A DNA stretch of 64,000 nucleotides from contig NC_081409.1 in assembly GCF_030272615.1 (NCBI RefSeq), positions 617,839,755 to 617,903,754 of the forward strand, in the 5' to 3' direction. The position numbers were made by a program, and so were the translations under genes. Below the pieces are notes generated by a model. The model was not told the origin of the DNA and did no database searches. It saw only the letters and a list, made by a program, of their open reading frames with translations. Numbering within the stretch: position 1 is the stretch's first letter; each line of letters starts with the position of its first letter. Shown one piece after another: positions 14,101-26,100 of this stretch. This stretch comes from Cryptomeria japonica. Taxonomy: Eukaryota > Streptophyta > Pinopsida > Cupressales > Cupressaceae.

Positions 14101-17100
14101 TTTTGGTAGTTATTGTTTCCCCTTTTGGTTGTTGTTGATATTTTGCCTCCATTTACGGGTATGGCCAGTTTTGATTAGAGGATGAATCTGGCCCACTTGT
14201 CTAAGTTTAATCTTGGCCATTCATCCATTTTTGAGACCTCTATATAAAGGAGTTAGTTTCTCCTTTATTTCAGGCAGAAAGTTAAAGATTGTTGCAAAAA
14301 CTCTGGCAAAATATATACAGAATTTAATGGATGTTAAAGCTGTGTCTTTTTTACTGTGAGTGCATGGTCCTCTTCTCCATCTATTTTATATTTTTGCAAT
14401 TGTACTTACTTTTCAAACAGTTTATTTATGCATGTATTTGATGGAAATCTTGGTTCATACCATTAGGAAATAGTTGATTATTATTCCCTCTGCATGGTTA
14501 GTCTGAGCCCATTTTTGTGCTAAGTTCGGTTGTTAGATTTGAATGAATGGGTGTAAGAGTCCATCATTTGTATTTAGTAGCTTGAAAATTCAAAATCCGT
14601 AGATGATTACACTGGTTTTTACCTAGTTGTGCTATTTAGCTGGCAAAGTAATTTCTGGTTATTTTAAGATTTCCATCTATGTGTTCAAATATGCTGTCTT
14701 AGTTAAGTTAGCTACATGTCCTTATTTACTCTTTATCGTTATTCCCCCCCTTTTCCCTTTTTTATTAAAAGAAACCTGCAAGTCAAGCTGAAGTAGCATC
14801 AATTTAAAGCAAATCAGATGAAATAGGACTGTAAGATTTTAGGGAACCTGTGCGAAACCAATTCCATCTAACCGTAAGTCCCCTTTGTGTTTCCAGCAAA
14901 ACACATCAACTACTAAGCTATCTTACAGTCAAGACCTGACAACCAAAACTTTGAGATCATCCCCATTGATCAATTTAAAACAACATTAGGGATCTCCTTA
15001 TATCAAGAGAGGATAGGATATTTAGCATTCTATTCTGCGTTGGCCGGATGAAGTCGTAGTTCTGCGACTTTAGACACGTCAACAAAAATATAAATTTGAC
15101 AAAGTAGCACATGAAATCAAGGGTCAAACAAACGAATGGGTTGGAAAATAAAAGTTTGACACATGAAAAATGGCTGTGTGGAATTTTCCTCAACCAAAAG
15201 AATCAAATTTTGACCAAGTGTTGGAGAGGAAATAGGAAGAAAAAAGAAGAACAAAGAGGAAAATAAAGAGGAGATGAATAAAATTCGTGTCCAAATGTGG
15301 AGTTTGTTCCAGTTAGCACAAGCCAAATTCAGAATTGAGGAAAATCCAAAGGCAAAGTGTGTCCAAGCATAGGGATGGCCAAAATCTTGGCTAGGTGCTA
15401 GAAGATCCACATAAAGGTGTCACAAAATAAAATTGACTAGCCAAAATTTGGCTAAGTATGGGAATACTTCACAGAAGGCACAGTGGCATTTTTCTCCAAA
15501 TTCAAGACACTTGAAAGAGTTCCTAGGCATCAAGAAAAGTCTATAGGCTTGGCGAAAATTCCAGACTTCTTGAAGGATTTCAATCAAGATCAGATGGTGG
15601 CAAGAAGAGTATTTTAAACAAATTTCCATACTTAGGCAATTTTTTGGCACAAATTGAAGAATTTAAGGAGGACGTTCAACAATCAGATGGTTCCAAGTCA
15701 ACATGTCCAGGTTCAATGAACTTGACTTATCCCTAAGCTTCTAGAAGGCACACTTCACAATGTAACAACCTTCTATTTTATGATTGGTTTATATTTAGTG
15801 TTCCACGGGGACGCGTACCCGCCACCGCCACCCAATCGCCGTCGAAGACGTGGAGATGTCTCCGCGTCTCCTAGGGAGACATGGAGATGTCTCCTTGGGA
15901 GACATCTGGGCGTCTCCCAGTCCTTCGAGAGACGTGTAGACATCTCTCAAGGGACAGAGAGACGCCCAGACGTCTCCTGTTGCCCCCACGTATATGCAAT
16001 GTTTAAAATTAAATTTTTTTATAAAAGTGACTTTTTAAGTTTTTTGGGGGTTAAGGGGTAACCCTAATTGGACGTGGGCCAATAGAAAAGTAACAACTGA
16101 CGCCTTTAGAAAATAATAAAAGTATTTTTGGCCTCGCGGGGCACTACCCCTTGACCCCGCAAGGGGCGATGCCCCTTGACCCCAACTTGTGGGCGTGTTG
16201 ACGTGTATTTTGTACACCATCATACACAGAATAAAATACCTAAAGGCATCTTATCCTCTCTTGAATAAAGTCTCTAACTGCTGAAGATTCGCATGAAGGA
16301 TCAGTTAGGATGACTCCAAGGTTCTGGTTAGTAGGGTCTCTACGTGTGGACAAGCTTCCAGCGGTATGATGTGATTTGTTGTTTCCTTCAAGGGGTCTTA
16401 CGCATTCCGAAAGTTCAAGATTTGCTAAACTAAAGAAACTTTCAAAAAATAACAAAAGAGTAGGGTTTGAAAGAGGTCTAATCTAGCCTAACCCTAAGAA
16501 TGACTTCGTATGGACAAGACTTGGCAAGATTCAACCAACTTCAATTTTGCCATAAGATAACAGCTCAATTGAAATTAGTGCGATCTTCTAAGGTAACAAA
16601 ATGATATTCAATACATCAAAGATCAAAGATACTACCACGAAGGTACATATCTAAGATACAATAATGATTGAAGTTTAAGGGATTCAAGGTATTCTCCAGT
16701 CGACCACGCAAGGCGTTCCTACAATCAGCAAGAAGCTAGTGGTTTGGATTACGAATCCTACCAAAGATCAAGTCTCACACTATGTCCTTCAAACTAACAC
16801 ACTACTTTGATTGAGCATGATTCAAGTAGATTAAACAACCATGAAGATAACCAAGAAAGTTGCAACAAAACACCATAACTTCAATATTTCATTGATTTCC
16901 AAGTCATCATATACAACAATTGCTTGAATTCCTTTCCTCAAAACTCAATCTTGCTACAAAATAAAATTGCTTCTAACTTCTAATCTCTTAGCTATCTCTC
17001 TTCTCTATTACTCTAGTTACAAATGAAATGAAAAATGAGGGTATAAATAGCATCCTCAAGTACAATGAAAGGTCCAGATTGAAAGTAGATCAACGGTCAA

Positions 17101-20100
17101 GATCATGACACCTAAACGCTAATTAGGGTTTGTTACAAATGGCCTCCTTTTTACTGAACAATATTAAATACATAGCCAAATATTAAATTTGGCACAAAAA
17201 CCTAGGAGACATAAACCAATGACAAATAAGATGCCATGTCATCTATAACAACCTTTCATCTAGAATCTTATTCCCTTTCCAATGTTTTTTTTTGGCATAT
17301 ACAATGAATCTTGTCACGATTCCTTCGATTTCTGCAATTGGAATCTCGGGAAGATTCTTCATACTCTCTTCCAAGTGGATGACCTGATCGAATGCATCTA
17401 GAAGAGCTGCGTCCCAAGTAGATTCAAGTTCCTTTGTTCTTTCAATCAGGAGCATGGTGGCAAACATCTGATCATATTGCTCATCTGTAACATTAGCGTC
17501 CTTGCAAAAGATGACCTTGATTCTATCCTCTAATTCCTGCATATCCACATCTGTCTCGACCTCGATCCTTCTGCCAAGAATGGTACGAAGTACCTCAAAT
17601 ATCCTGTCCTGGATCGGATTGATCACCTCCTCAACTTGGCTACATCTAGTACTGATGTCCTCAAAGAAAACACTCTTCATATGGAGTAAGGTTGACCACT
17701 GAAGCAAACTGTGAGGTCCTCCATCCATGATCTTCTCTTGTGCTAAGACCTTCCTTGATGTGTGTCTTATTACTTTCAAGACATGAATGATAACATCCTT
17801 AGTATGAGCAAATGCAGCTACTGTTATCATCAAATTGTGGATTATCTCAAGAACCTGGATAGCTTGATGAATAATCTTCATCATCCTTGTTACAAACTCT
17901 ATGGCCACTGTATGAGATTTATCCATCCAAGTACTTGTACGCTGGACCATATTCCTGAATCTTTCTGCCTCATTGATTGATTGAAGTGGAAGTGCCTGCA
18001 CTGGTGACCTGGCTGGATCCTGACGTCCCAAAGGTTCATTGATGTGACTGAAATATGTCCTCCATGCACCGACCTCTCTCTCAAGCTTTCTATTCTTCTC
18101 CATTTCTTTTCTAAGCTTGTCCTTCAATGCTTCAAATGAATCGGTGGCATCATCCAATGTCTGCTCTGCTGTGGATGGTCCTAGCTCAAATGTCTGTATA
18201 TCATATTCCTCTGCTAAGATCTCACCTTCATATTTGTCTACTGCCGGTGTAGCTATCTGCAATTTCCTGGATCCAGTCTCATCTCGAATCATCTTGGACA
18301 TCTTGGTAGCCTTCCTCTTTTCTGTGACTTCGTGTGAGCGTCCAACAAGGCTCTCTAAATCAATTGCATTATCTTCGTCCTCTACTACAATCACCTTGGT
18401 CAATCTTTCCTTCAACCAATCTGGGATGGCCGATCTTGTCTCTTGAACTTGTATTTCTTTATGCACTATTTCTTCTTGTCTGGGAGGAGATGTCATTTCA
18501 TTGTCTTCTTTATCTTCATCTAAATCATAATCTTGGAGAGATCCATCTGGTGACCCTTGTTGTGCCTGTCCTTCTTCCTGCCTGTCGTTCTGTACCATCG
18601 ACTCCATGGATTCTTCCACTTGAAGTGTCCTTTTCTCCTGTTGAGAAGATGTGCCGGATGAACGATCTCGGTTGGCCTCTTGATTCTTCTTGGAAGATTC
18701 TCTCTTTCCAGGTCTCTCTTTCCTCTTCGAACCTCTTGGATGGAGATTGCCCTCACTGGCACATCGAAGGTTACCTTCACCTGAATTTCTAGGATTAGGA
18801 TTGCCTTCACTCACACTAGCTCCACCTTCGGCTAGTTTCTCTTCCAAAGTGAAAGTGATAGCTATACCTTGTTCTCTCAACTTCTGATGCTGTACGTCAA
18901 CCCATCTGCGAGTACAAGATAAAACTGGTGCCATCAAAGTATCTAGATCCACGACCTCGGGCTCATTCCAATCTAACCTTATTGATTTGCTTTCTCGATC
19001 ATAGGATGACTGGATATGCCTGCCACTGTCCTGAGCTTGGTCGGCCACTCTATAAATCCTGCATTTCTTGATGAAATCCAAAGGCAATCTAGAATGCATT
19101 TTCCGTTTCACTTCAAGATCATCTAAGAGATTCATCATAAAATCTTCTATTTGGTACTCATGCCTAAACCTTCTGCCGACCGTCTCCTCTAAATGTCCAT
19201 GTGGATCAAAGCTTTCTCTCAAAGCAAAAGATGAAAAAGAATACAAGGCTAACTCCTTCTCTGCGTCATCCATGGCTAAAGCATTAGGACATACCTCAAC
19301 TGAATTGCCCAAAATGATAGGTACTGGAACTCCATTCTGATGTCTGTGTCTGAATGCCTTCGCATATGCTGCCAACTGCCTTGTTACTTCAAGTAACACA
19401 ATTCTGTCTATCGGATATCTCGGCAACATGTATGGAGGTAAAGGACATCCATGCACTCTAATATAAGTGAACTTCGGAAACTGAATGAACCAAGCACCGT
19501 ACCTCTTCACCAATTCTTGTGCATCTTGAGATAATCTGTTGTGAATCCCACCTTGCAACGTCCTTGTGATGTTCATTGTGAAGGTATCATTAACTAGCTT
19601 GTAGTTGCTTCCTGGCGGATGATGCAAGTAGGTATAGGAATCACAAGCTCTGACCTCGCCGGGTCCTCTTCCAATCACTCCTCTGTGAGGTAGTCCTGCG
19701 TACTCAAAACTCCTGATCAAGGCATAGATGACGTATGAACTCATGTGGAAGGACTTGGTAGCCTTGAGTCTCCTCAACTGTACGTCTAAGCCATGGCTAA
19801 TCATTCTAGCCCAATGTATCGTACCTTTTCCTTGAACAATCACCTGGATGAAGTAGAACATCCACTTCTCAAAATAGAAGGCGTGAGGGGCTCCTGTAAC
19901 TCGGTTGAGCATGGTAATCAAATCTCTGTACTCCTCCTGGAAATCAATCCTGTGCGGTGTGTTCGGGACCTTGCTCAGACGGGGACGACTCTTGAGTAGC
20001 CAGTTCTTGTTAATTATGCTTAGGCAAGCATCTGGATCATCTTCGTACATTGACCTGGCTCCTTCTATGCTCTTATATATCATGTCCCTGTGCTCTGGAA

Positions 20101-23100
20101 GATGGAAAGCTTCACTTATAGCTTCCTTTGAAAGGTACGCCAAAGTGTTTCCCTCATTGGACACGATCGTTCTGGACTGTGGATCATAGTGACGAGCACA
20201 CTCGATCATCAACTCATGGCACTGAACAGCTGGAGGAAAGCCGGCCGCCTTAATGATGCCACTCTCGATTATTCTCCGGGCGACAGGTGATGGCTTGCCA
20301 ATGTAAGGGACCTCTCGAAATTTCTTCGTGCTGAAGTTACCCAAGTTTGTATCTCCTATGTTGCTCCACTTCGACACGATCTTGGTCTCTACTTCTTCGG
20401 TCTTCTGATCTTCTTTCATGAGAGCTGAACGACTGGTGGATGCTCCTGCCTTCGGGGTTGCCATACCTACACAACATTTCATAATGAGAAACTAGATTTT
20501 GCAATGAATAACATGGATTAGAGAGTATTTTTAGGAAACCTCATGATAAGTCCTTGAATTATCATTTCCTAAAATAAAACGATTGAGCTAGGAATTCAAA
20601 ATTCAAAATTCAAAATTTAAGCTATGACGATCTAAAACTTAAAACAATAAAACCAAATCGCCATACCTCACGAGAGAGCTAACTCTAGAATGCAAATGAA
20701 TAAAATCGCCTAGGCAAAATTGATATTTCAACGTGATCTTCAAATAAATGTCCTTCTTATCAATATCGCCACCTTTGATATGTCCTTGATGTGGTCTTCA
20801 AAGCAACGTTCCTCTTGTCAATTTCACCACCCTTCAAGTCTTTGACGTGATCTCCAAGTTCGCTCAAATGTAAACTTCAAGTTCGTAGCGCCTTGGATTG
20901 ATGTTAATGCCTTGGTTAATACTTCGCACCACCTTGAATATAATTCGCACTTGAACACAATTTCGCACTTCTCCCTTTGCCTTCCAAATCGCATGTGAAA
21001 TGGCAAAAAAAATGATAATGTGAAAATGAAGATTTTCACCCTCCTTTTATAGCGCTTACCTCTCACCTCCATATAGGCCGACTTGGTAATTAAATAAGGC
21101 ATTTTAAACGATTTTTTAATAAATAACAAGGGCCGACCTTCATAAAACAATAAAATATCAAGCGCTCCCTTTGATTTTTTATTAAATTAATAATTAATTA
21201 TTAAATGCCTTCATTTTTAATTAATAAATTTCGATTTTTACAAGGCAAAATAATTAATTAATACCAAGCGCAATATTTAAATGCCATTTTAATTGGATTT
21301 TCAAACTTTATCGAATTTTAGCATTTAAATAAATTAAAAAAATGTTTATTTAGCGCCAAAATTTTGAAGATGGGAAATACGTACCTCATCGCCCTGGTCC
21401 CTGACTGAGGGACAGGAGCGATCCATCACTTTGTCTTGATTCTTGCAATTTTTTACGTCCAAGTCTCCATCTCCACGTTGAATTTGCTATTTTTGTTGGG
21501 TCCTTCGAACTTGAGCGACTTGTCTTGCAAATAAATGTCCTTAAGATGTGATATCGCCCTGGTCCCTTGGAGAGGGACAGGAGCGATCTCCATTGTTTCT
21601 CCTTGATCTTGCATCTTCGAACCCCAATTTCCATCATAAGGCGAACAATAACCTTGTTTCATCCTTCCATGCTTGTTTCACTTAACTTCCACAAGGCGTT
21701 TTGATGTTTGGAGGATCATCGCCCTGGTCCCTTGGAGAGGGACAGGAGCGATCCTTATGTTTTCACTTAAATCTTTGTAACTTCGAACCTCAATCTTCAT
21801 TGTGAGGGACAAGTAATGTTTATTCTTTCATTCCTTTCTCGTTTCACTTGAATTCTACAAGACATTTTTGATGTTTAGAGGATCATCGCCCTTGTCCCTT
21901 GGAGAGGGACAGGAGCGATCCATGTGTTTTCTCCATTTCAAGCTTAAATTGGTAACATTTTAACGTCCATCTCCTTTGTATCGCCTTCCAAATGATGTTT
22001 AAAACCTTGTGCAACTTTGCCTTGACGTGGTCTTCAAAGGATAACGAGTGTTCTAACCAATATCGCTCTGGTCCCTTCCTGAGGGACAGGAGCGATCCTT
22101 ATGTCCTGGCTCAAATTGGCAAACTTTTGATCTTTGTTCGTCGTTCATTACCTTCCAAATGGTGTTCTTGTCCTTGCCTATCCTTGCATTGTCTTGATTT
22201 TGAAGGAGCATGAGTGTTTTAATGAAAATCGCCTTGGTCCTTGTCCAAAGGACAGGAGCGATATAAGTCCCTTAGCTCAATTGATAGCATTTTGACGTTC
22301 AAAACCCTTGTATATCATCTTCAAAAGACACCTTAGACCTTGTATGACCTTGCAAAACATTGACTTAACGTGATTTTTGCATGAATTGGCCAATATAATC
22401 AATATCGCTCTGGTCCCTTCTTGAGGGACAGGAGCGAACTTCAACATTTTGAGCTTGTCCTTGTTTCGACCAACTTGCAATTACTTTTATCGTGTAAAAT
22501 AAAGTCCCTCAATCCTTCTTAGTCGCTTGATGCTTGATAAATTTTCAAAATTTATGCCTTTATGCAAATTTCGCTCTGGTCCCTTCCTGAGGGACAGGAG
22601 CGAACTGGAGTATTTCAGTGCAAATCCTTCAATTTTGGCGACCTTTGATGCTTTGTGCTTGATGAAGATGCTTCGAAACGTCCTTGCCACCTTGTTCTTC
22701 GTCTTGGAGTATCTTGAACTTGGAGGAAAAGGCATCATAGTCATTATATCGCCCTGGTCCCTTGGAGAGGGACAGGAGCGATCTTGCTCTTGTGGGCTTC
22801 ATCTCACTTTATCATCTTCGAAAATTATCTTCAACGGATCCGTTGTACCTCCTTTCATCCATCCATGCCTTGGAATCCATTGTAACTTGGCAAGAAATCA
22901 TCTATGACAAAAATCGCTCTGGTCCTTGCCTGAGGGACAGGAGCGAACTTGGGCATTTGGGTCCCTTGTTGATGTTTCATAATCTTCAATTTGTCTTCAA
23001 CATGTTCAATTCATCGTCTTTACTTGCCTCAAACCTGAAACTGACTTGATCTTTGCCCAGAACGTGCCCTATGAAGAATTTCGCTCTGGTCCCTGGGAGA

Positions 23101-26100
23101 GGGACGGGAGCTACAAAGAACTTCGCCCTGGTCCCTGACTGAGGGACAGGAGCGATTTTGGCATCTTGGGTCATTCTCCTTCACGACGGCATTTCAAATT
23201 ATATTCATTTGGCAAAACACATCTCCTTGGACCTCTTCAAATCGTCAAGTCGTAAAAATCCTGCAAGGACAAAGCAATATTTGATTTTAAGCTCCGGTCC
23301 TTCACTGAGGGACAGGAGCGATTTTGCTCCTACAGGCATTTCCGTGTTCGTGAAATTCTTCAATTTATATTCAATGGAAAGATCACGCCCTTCTTCATCA
23401 CTTGCAATTCGAAATTCATCTTGATCCTGCAGAGACAGTAAGATATTTGAAAACGAGCTCCGGTCCTTCACTGAGGGACAGGAGCGATTTTGCTCCTACA
23501 GGCCAAAATATCAAGGTTTCACAAATTTAATCACTTCACAAGGCAAAAACAAATCATTTCAAATGCCTAGGATCAAAAATCAAAAAGGTCAAAATTTGGT
23601 CAAAATTAGTCAATTGGACAAAATTCACATTTCATCTTCAATACTTAGACAAATTTAAGCTCTGCACTCAAAATTTCCAATTGAAAATGGACCATTTTGG
23701 CGAATTCATTACATTCAAAATTGCATCCTACGAAAGGAGGCTCAAAAAGCTCTCAAAACTGACTGGATTCTGGCCTGAAAAGACGGCAATTAAAACCCTA
23801 AGGCTTGACCCTAAATCCAGACAATTGACTGACTAACAAAACCCTAAAAAATGAAGCGAAAGGCGAGCGAAAACGAGCAAAAAGAGGGGGTCCCCATTTC
23901 AAAATGGGGCGATGTGTGAAATGGTCACAACAGGGCGCTGCCCCCAAACCCCCGTTGAGGGGGAAACCGCGCTGATAGAATTAGGGAAAATTTAACCTCC
24001 GAGTTTGATTAGGCTCCATATTACAACACAATTAGCATTGAAGAAATCTTGGTATTTAGATTTACTAATTTAGTATTTCAAATTTGCTATAGTCTCATTT
24101 GAAATGTAATTCGTATTCTGTAATACTGTCATACATCTTTTCAAAACTAGTTTTTCAAGTACTATATGTATATGTATAACTATATCAGCACCACCACCCC
24201 GCCTGCCGTCCCCAAACTTAGGCCCTTGGTCCCCCCGTCCCGGAAACGCGTCCCCACGTCCCCCCATCCCTAATGCCCGTGGAACACTGTTTATTTTTAG
24301 CAAGAAGGACAAGTGTCTTCAAATGTAATTTACTCATTGGTCGAATGGTAGTTAGTTGTAACAAACCCTAATTAGGGTTTTATTTTGTAATCTCGACCGT
24401 TGATTGAAAATCAATCCTGGCCATTGAATTGTAATTGGGGAGTCTATAAATTGAGCTCACCCCTCATTTGTAAATCATGGGAGCATGTTGCAAAACATGT
24501 TGAGATAAGCAATTGTTGCTTGGGATTGCCAAAATAATAAGTAATACATTGTTCGAATTGATGGTGATTATTTCCCTTATTTTGGAGTTTGCATGGTTCT
24601 TATCCCTCATCATAGTTTAGATTTTATTTCATGTACGTTAGATGAATGAAAGATTTGATAGATTAGATTGGTGAAACTTTTGCTCATACTTTTGTTGGAT
24701 GGATGATTTTCATTCAATGTGTAAAGTTAGCCCGAACTTTGATGTGGATGCCTAACTTCTACTTTGAGTAATATTGTTCAATTGTTGGTATTATTCATAA
24801 GTGTGAAAATCTTAAGCACAACCTTAGAATATTGCACATGCTTTGCGTAGTTGTCCTAAGTGTGGCGAAACAAAGTGTTGTTATGAGTTTCACCCAATCT
24901 TTACCGTCTCTTGAATTCTTAGGAATAGATTAGAATACTTAAACCCTTACCTCCTTTTCAGTTTTCTTGAAATCCATGATCCAAACCCAAACCCAAACGA
25001 GAGATCTTCATTGTGAATTGAACGAGCCAAGCATAAGTCCCCCTTGTATTTCAGCATACATAACCAAGGTAGCTATCTAACACAAAGTCACCCGTTCGCA
25101 CATATAGACCTTGGAGTCGCCTTATTGTCTCGCTCGCAATCTTGGCACAAGTAGTGATTTTGTTCAGGTGAGAATAGAATATCCTTGGATACTTTATTCT
25201 AATGTTTGGTATATGATAAAACGTACACCAACACTACCCTTAAGAGCTTTTAAATAAGTGCTTTGAACACATAATTATTAGTGACAGTGGAGGTCATACT
25301 TATGCCACAAAAAATGTCATTTGAACTTTGAAGTCAAGTTTTGTGTTTTCATGAAATTTAATGAATGTTGGTAGAAGCGTTCATTCAGTGAAGTTGTTGT
25401 AGCTGTGATAGCATATTTGTAGTTTCATGAATTAAATTGACAAAAGATTGTTTTTTAGTCGAGCTTACTATTGGTGATATTCATCTTTTTAATTTGCAAG
25501 CTTTGTATGAATTTTAATTGTTTGCTTCATAAAATTGTGTGGTGATCCCTTGTTTGATTCTCTTTTGTTGATGTAAGTTCTGCTGCGTTCTGCTTTAGTC
25601 AGAAGTAAGGTATTTCTGTTTTTTTTTTAATATTTGTGCTGCAATTAAATAATAATCTCTACTCTCACTAGTAGGAAGTTTGTTTTATTTGTCTTTGATA
25701 GTTTACTCTCCTTTAACTCTGAAAATCCCTCTGCAAGCCTTGGCTTTTGATAGTCAGATGTTTGCATTTGAAGCAAAAACATAGTCAAGTAGTAATTTAC
25801 ATTTATGCAAAACATACCATTGACAAACTTGTATAGTTTGTATAATTGTAAATTTCTTCATAGCTTCAGGTTTTCGGTTTAGTTTGTGTCATGCTCTCGC
25901 CTTATTAGTAGTGTTAACTTTGCATCAATTGACATAAAATTGTTGTTAGAACATAATGTTATTAAGGGTCACATCCTGATAACATTTATATATAATGTTC
26001 TAATATATGGTAATAAAACCCTATATATTATATGCTTTATAAGTATATCCCATTTGAAATAACCATAATCTAATAAATAGTAGAATATGAATTATTTATG

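Larger units (their letters stand above)
16196..23932 (-). mobile_element. Element C: 7.7-kb ORF-bearing solo-LTR-like element, minus strand
   Basis: The minus-strand 5' end TGTTGTGACC lies at 23932 and the 3' end CACGTCAACA at 16196. Perfect 5-bp duplications GGGCG lie at 16191-16195 and 23933-23937, and the site rejoins to GGGCGCTGCCCCC within the surrounding TIR element. Order on the minus strand: terminal palindrome, 14-hairpin array, possible leader intron, 1079-codon ORF, TATA box at 17042-17049, then about 850 bp to the end. No terminal direct repeat, primer site or reverse transcriptase was found. I read it as a solo LTR with a protein-coding U3. Confidence 0.85.
15797..24288. mobile_element. 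TIR DNA transposon (hAT- or Mutator-like, non-autonomous), split by element C
   Basis: The left end is AGTGTTCCACGGG (15797-15809) and the right end CCCGTGGAACACT (24276-24288), a perfect 13-bp inverted repeat. Flanks GTTTATATTT (15787-15796) and GTTTATTTTT (24289-24298) match at 9 of 10 bases, consistent with an 8-10 bp target duplication. Without element C and its duplication the element is about 750 bp, GC-rich, with many GGGGACG and GTCTCC/GGAGAC motifs. No transposase is seen. Confidence 0.72.

Noticed and set aside
21388-23488. Regular repeat/spacer array resembling CRISPR
   Set aside because: The genome is a plant nuclear one, spacers are mostly about 130-140 bp and no cas genes exist. 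The array sits inside a transposon leader.
24070-24312. Minus-strand 80-codon open stretch as a gene
   Set aside because: It overlaps the terminal inverted repeat and GC-rich sub-terminal repeats of the TIR element, with no domain and low complexity.
24978-25001. CCAAACCCAAACCCAAAC as a telomere-like repeat
   Set aside because: The plant telomere unit is CCCTAAA. This is only three units of CCCAAA inside element F.
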